Assembly (NCBI RefSeq): GCF_033439725.1
Contig: NW_026944384.1
Location: 434,001-498,000 of the forward strand
DNA from: Neurospora tetraspora
Taxonomy: Eukaryota > Ascomycota > Sordariomycetes > Sordariales > Sordariaceae
Length of the DNA: 64,000 nucleotides
Direction: 5' to 3'
A program made the position numbers and the translations under genes. The notes under the pieces are model-generated. The model did not search any database, was not told where the DNA came from, and saw only the letters and a program-made list of their open reading frames with translations. Positions 47,742 to 58,116 of the stretch are shown here, in pieces. Each line of letters begins with the position of its first letter. The stretch's first letter is position 1.

Positions 47742-49536
47742 GTTCACGATGATAACAATGCCTCAGAGGAGCGATAGGTAGAGTAAGTGATGGAAAGCAA
47801 TATTTGACTCAGAGAACTTTAGGACACGACAAACTGGATTGACAGAGAGCACAAGGGAACCTTGGCTTTTAAACAGGTCCATCAAGCAATGAGCAGCCTG
47901 GCGTCATTGTCCATTCTGCTTCACTACCAGGCAAGAAACTCGATTCCGAACTGTTCACAAGTGCCGGATCGTGACCAATTCCGTAATGGAGGGCATTAAT
48001 ATTGCGAAGCATTTATGCATACCTATCGGAGGCGATTATCCGTATCGACCTTATCGATCCTAAGCATTTTGCCGGATCTTAATATTGCGCTCCAATCACT
48101 AGCTAGACTAGAAACCGGGCAGCCATATAATATAACCTTGGAAATCTATCTCATATCCCACATAGTGATATCGAGAGAGGATGAGGGAAGAAGCGGAATG
48201 TAGAGGGTATGGTACCTGCCAATCGTCAGTAAGATGCATTCAATGGTCCAAAGGGCGGGGCATCGACAGCCTTTTGATGGAAAGGAAAGAGGAAGTTCGA
48301 AACGCCGGGCTTTTGCATCTTGCTAGTCTGCGCACACAGAAGTGGAAGGAGTATCTCTCCCCCGAGCTTGCCTTCAGGTTGTGTGTTCCAGCAATCCAGC
48401 GGCAGTTGTCGGCTGGTTGTCACAAGCCTCCCCGGCTACCAGCGGATAGTTGGGAAGGCACGATGGTCGATGGACTATTCCATGTCCAAGGCACTCTCGG
48501 CCCAACAGCCCGGTGGCAGATGGATGCTCGTACTTCCAGTGGCGACCTGGACACCATGGTTTCGGTCAAACTTCGGGTCCTTCGGTTCTTTCATGTGGCA
48601 GTGGATACTTCCAGATGCTGCAGGGCATACTTGTGCAGAGCTGCATGCGAGAAGGGTGCCCGGAGTCCGGTGCAGGGCCGGGCAATCATGCATTATGCAG
48701 CACACAAATCTCGAGAAAGTCCCCTTCGGGATCTGTTAGGTATTGTCATCCTCATCGGCTCCGACTAACTGTGTGGGTAAGGTAGTGAGGACTATCAAGG
48801 CCGATAACATGGAGCAGACGTGGCCGATGATGATGACAACCATGACATTTTCCCGCTGCTTCCAGCACAAGGACGATTGGGAAGACTTGCCACACAACAT
48901 GTGTTACGTTGCTAGAGCTCTCACGATCGTTGTTCATTATGGATTGTAAGTTTCAGGGCCGAACCTGTTCTGCGGATGACAGTTGTAATTACCTCTAGGA
49001 TTGGATGAGAAGGTCATTAAGCAATTCTGCATGCGTTTTCATCAAACGGATGTTGCATCCTAAAGTTCAGGTCCAGGTGGGATGTTGAATATCATGTAGG
49101 TAGGTATTCTATGGCCAGGAGGCTCCGGAAACCATTGAACAACTGCCCGCGCATCATGGCCATCGAGCTTATGGAGACACATGCATCATGCAGTCACAGG
49201 TCGAGGTGCGTCAAAAGAAGTTGTCGGACATAATGCTCCTTATGCTTTTCTGATCAACGGATATGCAGAACAAAAAAAAAAAGCCACGTTCACAATTCAG
49301 AAGACCGGTCATGAAAGGGTAAAAAAACAGACTCTGTCTCTCTTCTCCCACAAACCTGTTTTCTTTTCCATCACCACACTCCTCGCCTCCCGGTCGGTCC
49401 TTTCAAGTTCTGCCAATATCCAAAGGAAAAAGCATACAGGTAGCTTTTCCCCGCCCTCGTTCGTAGCCTTGTCTTCCTTCTGAATACAACAACTTCTCTC
49501 TCGCCTTCTTGTCCCTACTATCGTGACAGTTCAAGA
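47742..49536. other. Intergenic, no supported gene
   Basis: About 1.8 kb. Overlapping frames at 48181-48785 are open on the plus strand but show no recognised motif and low-information composition. A poly-A-rich stretch lies at 49270-49281. Confidence 0.4.
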
Positions 49537-49818
49537 CATTATCAGAGTCATGTTTTCGGCACATGCACGTGTGGAGTTCCATACCTTGCCCACTGTATGA
49601 CAATTCGGAGGACTACAACTTTTGAGATTTGAAAGTATTATCGGGGCTTGTCGTTCAGAAACTGCAATCGAAGAAGGCCCTTTTTTCGTTAATTTATATG
49701 TATTCGTGGCTGCTGAGTTTCCAACCAGAACGTGGCGTTGACGGATCATCCCGAATGAGGATCAACTGGCCACAAAGAAAGGACGGCGATAATAATCAAT
49801 GAGTCTTATTCCGGATAA
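49537..49818 (+). repeat. Copy A of a ~280-bp direct repeat
   Basis: It aligns with 51062-51341 in the same orientation. Landmarks shared by both copies include CATTATCAGAGT, TTTTCGGCACAT, ACAAAGAAAGGAC and ATCAATGAGT. Divergence is roughly a quarter of positions by eye, so the duplication is old. It has no coding capacity and its identity is unknown. Confidence 0.7.
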
Positions 49819-49917
49819 TGAGTTTATAACTGCAGGTCTTTTCTTGATGCTAGAAAGTGGTATGAACGAAGCAAAGCAGTTGGAAGAAAGAAGGAGCATG
49901 AAGTAAAGGTATCTCTA

Positions 49918-50197
49918 CCGTAGAAATTCGGGAAATCCGGACACGTAGTCCCTCCACAAATTCCCTTCTTGGACGCCGCTATGCCAGCAGTCCTGTACCT
50001 ATGGGTCATGTCCGATTCTGTGCATTTGAACGCATGCAAGTTACAGTGATGGGCAATCTTTTGGACCTTTTCACAAACAAGGCGATTCTGTATGGCACCA
50101 TGTATGCACTGGGCTGCACGTTAAATCACTGGCATATCTGCGCGCAAGAAGGGAATTACTGGGGGCCCTCATGTCCGGATTTCCCGAATTTCTACGG
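49918..50197. mobile_element. Tc1/mariner-type MITE, 280 bp
   Basis: The termini are perfect inverted repeats for 26 bp, beginning CCGTAGAAATTCGGGAAATC. A second block, AATTCCCTTCTTG, matches further in. The element is bounded by TA on both sides (49916-49917 and 50198-50199), as expected for Tc1/mariner insertion. The ~170-bp interior codes for nothing. The right end lies 220 bp upstream of the small membrane-protein start codon. Confidence 0.78.
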
Positions 50198-50416
50198 TAC
50201 AGCCGGAGGCCACCTCAACAAGCATAAGGTATAAATTCTGTCTTTTTCTGCTTTTTCTCAGTCTATAACAATCAGCACCATCTCCAGCATTCACTCGCTT
50301 CCATCATCAGCTTCTTACGTCCCAACTATCAACACTACTATAAAGGTTATCGACAACCACCAACAGAAACAAACAAGCAATCACCGTAATTGCACCGTAT
50401 CGCCACATTCATCAAG

Positions 50417-50891
50417 ATGGTCCAACGACGCTTCGACATAAAGCTCCTTTTGTGCCTCATCGGCACAACCATTATTAACATCGTGGGTCTGTTCTGTGCC
50501 TGGGCCCTGCTGTCTACACTCATATCCACAGTGACCTCAAGCTCCATGTCTATCCCGGCCCTTATCCTAGCCTGCTTCATGGCCTTGTCTTGTTTTATCG
50601 GCGTCTTTGCAGATTTTGAGATCGTGTACCGGCAGCTGCTGCCCCCGCCCTCTGGCTATAAGCGATGTGGACTTTGGTTGATTCCTCTTGGCGAGAACGG
50701 CGAGAATGGTGATGAGAATGGGGAGAATGGTGACTCCGGGGCAACAAGCGAAACGGTAAGAGTCTTTTTGGTCGTCGTCTTCACCTTGATCGTTTTTAGG
50801 CATGAGCTTTACTAACCGTTGTTGTGGATAGGTAAAGCGGTGGACATATGGGTCTCTCATGTTGACCTTCTACTGTTGGTACTACACTTGA
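50417..50891 (+). CDS. Small hypothetical multi-pass membrane protein, 132 aa
   Basis: Two exons, 50417-50755 and 50832-50891, with a 76-bp intron (GTAAGA donor, ACTAAC branch, ATAG acceptor; phase 0). The protein starts MVQRRFDIK. It has two long hydrophobic segments, about residues 8-35 and 45-70, then an acidic repeat loop, GENGDENGENGDSG, and after the intron a short third hydrophobic segment (GSLMLTFYCWYY) at the C terminus. I recognise no family. The well-formed intron and the way exon 2 ends in a clean stop argue that it is expressed. It lies between two ~280-bp direct repeats, and the Tc1-type MITE is in its promoter. Confidence 0.6.
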
Positions 50892-51061
50892 TGAATAGAT
50901 GGATACCTACGAAGGATGAATAGATGAACACGAAGAATGACGGAATCTGCGGCATGGAAGAATATCATGGGTTTGGCAAGAAGATAGCTTTAGTCGGGAG
51001 TCAGTTGTTACGGCGTATCTTACAGGTATCTTTTATAACACACAACGCAAAGAAGAGGATT

Positions 51062-51341
51062 CATTATCAGAGTTATATTTTCGGCACATAAAGTTCCCTA
51101 CCTCGCCCAATCCATCACAAATCTGAGGACCGCAAATTTGGTGACTGGAAAATTCCGGCACTATCTTGGTGTTTAAAAACCTCAATTCAATAAGGTTCTT
51201 GTTTCCCTAAGCCACGCGTGATTGCCGAGTTCCTAACATGAAACCGGGATGTGGCGTTGTCGGATCTTCCCGAGTGATGATTACAGGTAACAAGTGACAA
51301 AGAAAGGACGAGGATAATGATCAATGAGTGATATTCCGGAT
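51062..51341 (+). repeat. Copy B of a ~280-bp direct repeat
   Basis: Direct repeat of 49537-49818; it begins about 170 bp after the stop of the small membrane-protein gene. Confidence 0.7.
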
Positions 51342-51739
51342 GCAGCGCCCAAAAGACATGCGGCCCTTTACCCGTTCTCGACAGGGAAACCGTTCGGCCG
51401 GGGCGACCACCGTCGGACAAAGCCTGCCCCCTCATTCTTCGGCCGCCTCATCAGCGGCCGGCCACAAAGCATGGGAACAAACTACCTAGAAAAGAGCTTT
51501 GTCCACGGTCTGCCCACGAGCCAGCATAACTTAAAGCTCTACCCATCCGCCTTTTTTTGTCTACACTTTATCTTTTCTCTGTATCCATATCATACCCTTC
51601 ATTCATACTATTGTGTCCATTTTTCTTCCCCATTTGCACCTCTGTCCTTCGTCTCGTGCGTGCAGCTTGATCCCAACCTTCCTCGCCAACCCTATCTCCA
51701 CACACTGCCACACTCACACATCCACTCTCCTTTGCTACC
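51342..51739. other. Upstream region of the repeat protein
   Basis: About 0.4 kb; the last 150 bp are rich in C and T, as in many fungal 5' UTRs. No gene seen. Confidence 0.4.
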
Positions 51740-52567
51740 ATGGAATCCAGCAAAGACAGCACTTCCACTCAAAAGGAGCCATTCCAACCAAAAGATGAAA
51801 TTGCCATAGAAAGGGAACCTGCGATGGAATTCAGCAAAGACAGCGATGCTCAAGAGGAGCCATTCCCGCCGGCGCCAAAAGGGGAAATTGCCATGGAAGA
51901 GGCGCCTGCCATGGAATCCAGCGAAGACAGCGATTCTCAAAAGGAGCCATTCCTGCCGGCGCCAAAAGAGGAAATTGCTATAGAAGAGGCGCTTGCTATA
52001 GAATCCAGCGAAGACAGCGATTCTGAAAAGGAGCTATTCCCGCCGGCGCCAAAAGAGGAAATTGCCATGGAAGAGGCACCTGCCATGGAATCCAGCAAAG
52101 ACAGCGATTCCCAAAAGGAGCCGTTCCCGCCGCAGGACGATGTTTTTATGGAAAAGACATCTGTCGTGGAGGACGCACCTGTCGTGGAAGAGGTACATGT
52201 TACAGAAAAGGCACCTCCTGTCATGGACAAAGCACCAGTCATGGGAACAGAGACACCGGTCGCGCCAAAGGCACCTGTCGTAGAAAATGCACCTGTCGTG
52301 GGAAAGGCACCTCTTGTGGAAAAGGCATCTGTCATGAAGGAAACACCTATCGTGGGTAAGGTACCTTTCATGGAAAAGGTACCTGTCGTGCCAAAGGCAA
52401 CTGTCCCGAAAAAGGCACCTCTCATGGAGAAGTTCAAAAAGGAGATTCGTGCCATTCAGAACTATCAACCAAGTTATGACGCTGCCGAAGCCCCGTCAGC
52501 AGCAGAATCGGCCGCCATGATATCCGTCCTTTTCCTTTCGCCTTGTACATCATACTACTCATCTTGA
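51740..52567 (+). CDS. Acidic tandem-repeat protein, 275 aa, minisatellite-encoded
   Basis: The single-exon frame starts with ATG in good context (ACCATGG). Residues ~1-135 are about five imperfect copies of a ~27-28-residue acidic unit whose core reads MESSEDSDSQKEPFPPAPK. Residues ~140-240 are shorter Pro/Val/Lys repeats (APVVEKAPVV type). The DNA is a coding minisatellite. The tail (FKKEIRAIQNYQPSY) is non-repetitive. No signal peptide or domain is recognised, and disorder is likely. In another frame directly over the stop region (about 52520-52617) there is a hydrophobic run, FALYIILLILIYDL, that would form a membrane anchor; a one-base indel or an unseen intron could join it. Function unknown. 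Confidence 0.5.
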   Translation: MESSKDSTSTQKEPFQPKDEIAIEREPAMEFSKDSDAQEEPFPPAPKGEIAMEEAPAMESSEDSDSQKEPFLPAPKEEIAIEEALAIESSEDSDSEKELFPPAPKEEIAMEEAPAMESSKDSDSQKEPFPPQDDVFMEKTSVVEDAPVVEEVHVTEKAPPVMDKAPVMGTETPVAPKAPVVENAPVVGKAPLVEKASVMKETPIVGKVPFMEKVPVVPKATVPKKAPLMEKFKKEIRAIQNYQPSYDAAEAPSAAESAAMISVLFLSPCTSYYSS

Positions 52568-54330
52568 TTTACGACCTCATTGCATCCTCGCTCTTTCCCT
52601 TCCTCCCACGGCGGCTTTGAGCGGCCGACAAAGCCGTCAATCGGCAATGACATCGGCCTCGCCCCCAGCCTCAGCTTGGGATATTGGAGCACTGTTGAGC
52701 AAGATGGCTGTCTTACCTTTTTGGATCGATGAGTACGTGGATCAGTCTTGTATGCATCAAGGGTTTACCGGTGATTGTCACCGTTGCTCTTGCCTCAAAT
52801 ACGTCGCGTATTGTACTCCCGCATGCGTGATCCACTGCAACCGATCGCTCGTCTGAGCCTGTCAACCTGATGGCTCGTGCGCTTCCAATACCTCGTCGGG
52901 CTCTGATGTCTCGTCAGCGGCCTCTGCCTCTGCTGCTGGCTTCCCTCTCCTTTTCATCGATACATGAACTTCATCCCCGTATTTACCACGCAACGGACTC
53001 GCACTCCTCAAAGACTACCTCTATGGACGGCTCACCAGCGCAACCCTCGGCTGACACAAGCGAGCTCAGATACCGAGGCTTCACTGCTAGCGGCGAATTA
53101 CCTGAAGGAACAGTCTCGGCATACTTCTTGAGCCCTTGGTGGAAGTCATCTTTTAACCAGTTTCGCCTCAACACCCTCTCACTCTCATCCGAAGATCAAC
53201 GAACTCTCAACCTGCAAAAAAGTCAAAACAACTGGTTGTTGCCAAGTGCCAACAAACACATTCAACAGTAGGACATCTCCTTTTGCTTCCAATTCATTGT
53301 CTTGAGGTGCGCAAGAAAGGCAGTTCTGATTCTGGCGGCAGTCCTGACGGCTCTGGTGGCAGCAAAGTAACAGCGAAAGAGTGGTGCTGATGGAATTGGA
53401 TATTGAGGGCAGGCTCAAGGGCCGGGTGCATGGGATCGTAAAAACTTTGGAAGGAAGGAGCGGATTATTGGTGTTTGGCCGTCACCCGAAGCTTACCAAA
53501 GGAAAGCGTGCTTCACTCAGAGCAGAGCATGGACAGAGGAGCAGGTCCGAAATTGACTGGTTCCGGGAGGTGGAAGGAGAGTGTTTCGAAGGGGCAAGAG
53601 GATACAGACTATATCGTGTAATTACCATTTTTCCAGTGTAATTCTTGTTCTATGACCAGCTTCGTACTTCAAATGAGCCATACATGTATTCCATCTGTCC
53701 CAAACGGGGATCGTACATCTTGAAATTCTCCCGTACCAACCGAAAACATGTACTCCTGACCCGAATCACCGTAATCACTGTAGGATTATGCCTTCCTCAT
53801 CGAAGAAAAAGCACGATCAAGAGGTGAGAATGCCTAGACAAGTTGACCAGAGGTGGCAGGTGCCAGACAAGAGACATTCATCGTGGAGTCAGTCTTGTCA
53901 CAGCACATGGGATCACCTGTCCAAGTGCTGTTTCCCTTCTCGTCAGTCCAGTCGGTACACTCGTGACCGCCGGGCTCCTGCCAGGTACGGTAGAGCGTGA
54001 CACGAGCAAATTGCCTGACCCCCTCGTAGAAAGAGAAATGGAAGGAACGCGTAGCTCTATCCAGCAACCAAAATTTGACTCCCACAGTTTTTTTTCTCCC
54101 ACGCGCCTTCCAGGCAGCCACTCCCCTCGTTCTCTCTCTTCCCCTCCCTTCCCCTCCACTCTCTTCCCTCTTCCCTTCTCTTCTCTTCTCCTCCTCTTCC
54201 CTTTCCCTCACCATCAAACACAACCATCATTCATCATCACCACTTCCTCACCATTCTTCATCGCTGCTTGCCGTGCGTTCAAGAACGTCAACAGCACCAC
54301 CAACAACCATCAGCAACCACCACCTTCCTC
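52568..54330. other. Intergenic, no supported gene
   Basis: About 1.75 kb. Short frames only (for example the ATG at 52647, 69 codons with several cysteines). A stretch at 53798-53855 resembles 41595-41645. A long C/T tract, 54120-54210, looks like a promoter/5' UTR pyrimidine block. Confidence 0.4.
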
Positions 54331-54430
54331 AACCTCCAGTTACTCGGCGTACCGCCAGGGCGCCATCGTCGCCCTGCTCCCCGCTGGCGCTCTCCTCGGT
54401 TCGCTCGTCGCTGGCACTTTCTCTTGGTAA
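54331..54430 (+). pseudogene. Fragment resembling an MFS sugar-transporter helix
   Basis: One open stretch encodes YRQGAIVALLPAGALLGSLV followed by AGTFSW and a GTAAGC donor-like end. This strongly recalls the second/third transmembrane segments of fungal sugar transporters. No upstream or downstream transporter sequence is found, so it is a detached piece or relic. Preceding Asn/Gln/Pro-rich codons look unrelated. Confidence 0.4.
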
Positions 54431-54512
54431 GCTCCCCTGTCTACCTCTGTGGCGTTCATCAGAATATTATTGACGTCTCCTTCCACTTCAGCCCCTCACC
54501 AACTTCACCACC

Positions 54513-54743
54513 ATGAATCAAACGTCAGCTGAGGCTGCCTCAGCAGCAGCTGCGGCCTCTCCTCCCTCAGCAGCAACAGCCTCAGCGGCAACTGCCCAAG
54601 GGGCCTCCTCAGCACCAGCAGCCCCATCGGCTGCTTCGGCTCCCCCTGCCCCATCAGCTGGCTCTGGTCCCGCTCGCAACCGTAAGGGCATCCTATTTGC
54701 TGTCCCCGTCGCCGGCGGTAATGCTCCTGTGCTCCCAGACTGA
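54513..54743 (+). CDS. Doubtful Ala/Pro-rich small ORF, 76 aa
   Basis: ATG in strong context (ACCACCATGA) followed by low-complexity Ala/Ser/Pro codons and a short tail, NRKGILFAVPVAGG. No domain. It sits in the patchwork of gene fragments and may be a relic. Confidence 0.22.
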   Translation: MNQTSAEAASAAAAASPPSAATASAATAQGASSAPAAPSAASAPPAPSAGSGPARNRKGILFAVPVAGGNAPVLPD

Positions 54744-55012
54744 GCACGAGGTGAGAGACATGGCTTCCGCTCTTCAGTAAAAGCTCAGCCCAGACGTAAC
54801 ACAAGGAAGCAGCAGAGGAGGCAAGAGGGGTGGGTAGCCGTCCAACCCAAGGGATACGAACTACGATGCGCCATCAGAAAGGACGGTGGTAGAGATTACT
54901 ACCTATTGCCGCGCTGTTGCTTTCCTCAACTCATTCCCTCTCTTGTCGCGTCGTTTGTATCATATTGCAACATTCCTGTAATGGCAACCCGCCGGGCAAC
55001 CTGGCGGGTTAC

Positions 55013-55840
55013 CAAGTTGTAAGTCATCTTCGAATTCTCTTTGTGTGCGTTGCTCTTGCTGTTGAGAATGCTAATTGTTTGCTTGTGCAATAGGTGTTTA
55101 CAAACCCCCTGGAAATTGTCCTCGACTACCAACAATTCTCGCAAATGCTCCGTGGCCTCCAGGGCGAGCGCATTCGCCAGGCCTTCCAGCTGTGCCAGAC
55201 CGTTCGCAGCTTGTGAGTCTGTGACAAAAGGCTGGTTCCAACCCATCTTGAAAAGCTCACCATGGTCGCTTGACAAGGATGGCGACGGCTTCATCGAGCC
55301 CGAGGACTTCGAGCGCATCATTATGGAGACCTCGAAGCACAAGTTGTAAGTCATCCTTGGTTTCTCTTTGTGTGCGCTGCTCTTGCTGTTGAGTATTGCT
55401 AATGGTTGCTTGTGTAATAGGTCTTTAGGTTTCTGTATTTCCGGTTTATGCTCGCCCTAACCCCCTGGAAATCGTCAAGATCAGATTGCAGGTCCAGGGT
55501 GAAGTTGCTAAGAGTGTCGAGGGCGCTCCCAAGCGCTCTGCCATGTGTCGCTATGGGAAACGGTGTTCGAGCTGGAATTGCATTTCAGCCCCGGCCTTTC
55601 AACTATCCTAAAAGCCGTCCGTAACTTGGGCCTGGTCGGCCTGTACAAGGGCGCCTCTGCTTGCTTGCTCCGCGACGTTCCGTTCTCGGCAATTTACTTC
55701 CCGACCTACTCGCACTTGAAGAAGGATCTCTTTGGCGAGTCACAGACCAAGAAGGCGAGCGTTCTCCAGCTCTTCACCGCCGGCGCCATTGTCGGTAAAC
55801 TCTTGACTAATCGCTGAATCACTCCTAGCGTCACCGGTGC
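55013..55840 (+). pseudogene. Shuffled remnant of a mitochondrial aspartate/glutamate carrier gene (AGC/aralar type)
   Basis: Three kinds of pieces of one gene are seen. First, an EF-hand segment (FSQMLRGLQGERIRQAFQL at about 55135-55190, then DKDGDGFIEPEDFERIIMET near 55273-55335). Second, the carrier repeat (NPLEIVKIRLQVQGEVAKSV near 55458, then LVGLYKGASACLLRDVPFSA). Third, two copies (55013-55094, 55339-55421) of what looks like one intron, GTAAGTCAT to AATAGG. The order is scrambled: a TNPLEIV piece is fused upstream of the EF-hand, and ~70 unrelated bases split the EF loop. Stops and frame breaks prevent a full product. AGC carriers are calcium-regulated exchangers of the inner mitochondrial membrane. 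An intact parent copy should exist elsewhere. The remaining frame at 55545-55817 is a shadow of the carrier part. Confidence 0.85.
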
Positions 55841-56408
55841 GCGCTCCACGGGCCGGGCCAATTTGCCACCGATTCAAACTGCAAGACGATCGTTCTCTCT
55901 TCAGAGGCGATGGTGGAGCAAGTCGAGAAACTGGATCTGACTGCAGAGGGGGAGATCGAGGTGGACGTGAGGGAGGTGAAGGAGCACTCGGTCGAGGTGC
56001 TGGAGCACTGCAAGGAGGTGTTGACTCAGTCCAAGGATATCAAGGAGGCGTGAGTTTAGTCAAAGGAAACAGACAATTTATCACCGATTCGAACCGCAAT
56101 CTCGATTCCCTCCATAGTAGCCAGTGTCTTGACTGTAGACGAAGATCTGATTGACAAGGCAATTGAAACACCGGGTTGCACTGTTTCGGGAGTGCCACGA
56201 ATTGGATCTTTGGGCAGGGGCGGGGACGTTAGAGGGAAGCGTTATGTCTGTACACTTCACCAGCAAGTCCGTAGGGAGCCACGCAATAACAACACTCCAT
56301 GTCTTCTCGACATGGAAACAAATATGGCCACAAATGTTCTGATCACTTGACTCCAGCTCGCCCACCACATGTCCACATCACCATCCACACCCTCCCCATC
56401 ACTTACCT
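55841..56408. other. Patchwork tail and BBE 3' flank
   Basis: A frame from the ATG near 55904 encodes a ~47-residue acidic helical peptide (VEKLDLTAEGEIEVDVREV) with no recognised family. The rest shows nothing. Confidence 0.35.
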
Positions 56409-58116
56409 CTATACAGCCGGCACAACCCCCTGCGGATAACTAAACAAATCCCCGGATCTACCGCCCCCTTAACAATCCTCAACCTCTCCAAGTGCTTCCC
56501 CCAATAATTCCTCTGCGCCGCCTCCCTCTCCATCTGCGGATCCGGATAATTGACATACATCCCCCACTCCTCCACCGGAATCTTATCCGTGACATTGCCC
56601 ACAAAGTTCTGAATCGCCGCAAAGCCTTCAGCCGGATACACCACCTTATCCACACGGTCGTAGAACAGGAACATAAACAGGTAGTTCCGATGGGCGTAAG
56701 CGGTGGAGTCCACGTCGGGAACGGTGACGGCCGAGGTCGGTCCGCCGTGCACGTCGATTTGCACGTACCAGTCCCGCTTGTTGGATTTGGCGTGAGTGAA
56801 CCAGTAGGATGTGAAGGCGGAGAGTTGGGAGGGGGTGAGGGGGTGGGTGTAGAGGGAGGAGGAGTAGAAGGTTTCGTGCTAGTTGTCGTCAGTTGTTAGG
56901 GTTCTGAAGACTTTGGAATGGAAAGAGAGAAAGAGGAAGAGGACGGGATGAAAGAGAAAAGGTGAAGAGAGAGCGGAAACCTTGGAAAGATAGGTACTAA
57001 AGTGAAGAGAAAAAGACTGGAGATTACCATACTATAAGGATGTCCCTGATCCAAACTAACTCCATTCCCAAAATGCTTCACCTGATCTAACCAACCCCCC
57101 TGCTGCGCCATCACCAAACTCGCATTCGTGACCTTCAACAACGGCCCCAACACCCCCTGCAAACCACTCTTATCCCCATAAAACAACCCCTCAAAATTGA
57201 CAAACCGATTAGTGATAAACAACCTCATATTCAACTCCCTCGGCATTTTTGTCCCGTCGTTCACAAATCCTGAAAAGCTGCCATCCCCTCCCGAGCCTGC
57301 TGCTCCGTCTTCCACGGCGCTTGGGCGATGAAGAAAGTTACTCGTTCAGGCACGGCAAAAGTCTTGAAGCGGAACTCGGTGACGATGCCCAGGGAACCGC
57401 CTGCCCCGCGAATGGCCCAGAAGAGATCGGGGTTTTGGGTGGACGAGCAGGTGACGACGGAAGAGTTGGCGAGGACTAAGGTGGCGGAGTCGAGCCAGTC
57501 GGAGGCGAGGCCGTGCGTGTGAGAGGAGACGCCGTAGCCGCCGTGGAGGACGTGGCCGCCTACGCCGACGCTGGTTGAAGGGTTAGTTGGGTTTGTGCCT
57601 TGGTTTTGAGGGGGGTGACGGGGGAAAGGAGAAGAGCCCGGCTTACCCTGGACAAGTCCTATGGCTGAACGCCCATTTCCCTTGGCTGTAGAGCTCAGAC
57701 GCAACGTGTCCCAGCCGCGACCCTCCTTCTACTGTTGCTATGCCGATGGTATTGTCTAGCACGACCTTGTTCATCCTGTCCAGCTCGATGGTAAGATGAC
57801 CATCTTCTCCTCCGAGCCCGAACGAGCCATAGCTGTGCCCGCCGCACTTGGCGTTGGCTTTTACCCCTATTTTGGAGGCACAGACTACCGCATCTTGGAT
57901 GTTTTTGACGGTGGTGGGAACGGCGATGGCGACTGGTGTGAAATTTGGTCGGAGATTGTATGGAGCGGCATCCAGTTTCCAGTCGTTGGATCCGCGAGTG
58001 TTCCAGGGCACGCTGGACTGGGTAAGGCAGTCTGTGAGGATGTCGGCCTTTTCGAAGGGTGAGATGTCTGCGGCTGCCAAGCCTCCGATGGGTAGGAGGG
58101 CTATAAGGGGTAACAT
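56409..58116 (-). pseudogene. BBE-type FAD-linked oxidase (glucooligosaccharide oxidase-like) with two one-base frame breaks
   Basis: Exons about 58116-57647, 57570-57028 and 56878-56409, with introns of 76 and 149 bp. The start at MLPLIALL gives a signal peptide (to GGLAAA), so it is secreted. The FAD domain shows AVVCASKIGVKANAKCGGHSYGSF, with the covalent-flavin histidine in GGHS. The second flavinylating residue is the cysteine of TCPGVGVGGH, which is completed across intron 1. The berberine-bridge C-terminal domain ends near WGKHLERLRIVK. Two breaks are seen: near 57265-57268 (GATTTGTG where GATTTTGTG would continue into VNDGTKMPRELN), and near 56450 (CCGGGGATT, one G short of the usual PGDLF ending). 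Both lie in short homopolymers, so either a young pseudogene or assembly error is possible. Relatives oxidise oligosaccharides to lactones and release peroxide. Confidence 0.8.

Noticed and set aside
48181-48785. Three overlapping open frames on the plus strand
   Set aside because: All three frames are open at once, which points to low stop density rather than coding. No family is recognised.
57240-57300. A very short intron to explain the frame change in the BBE oxidase
   Set aside because: No GT-AG pair there restores frame; a single-base loss in a T run explains it exactly.
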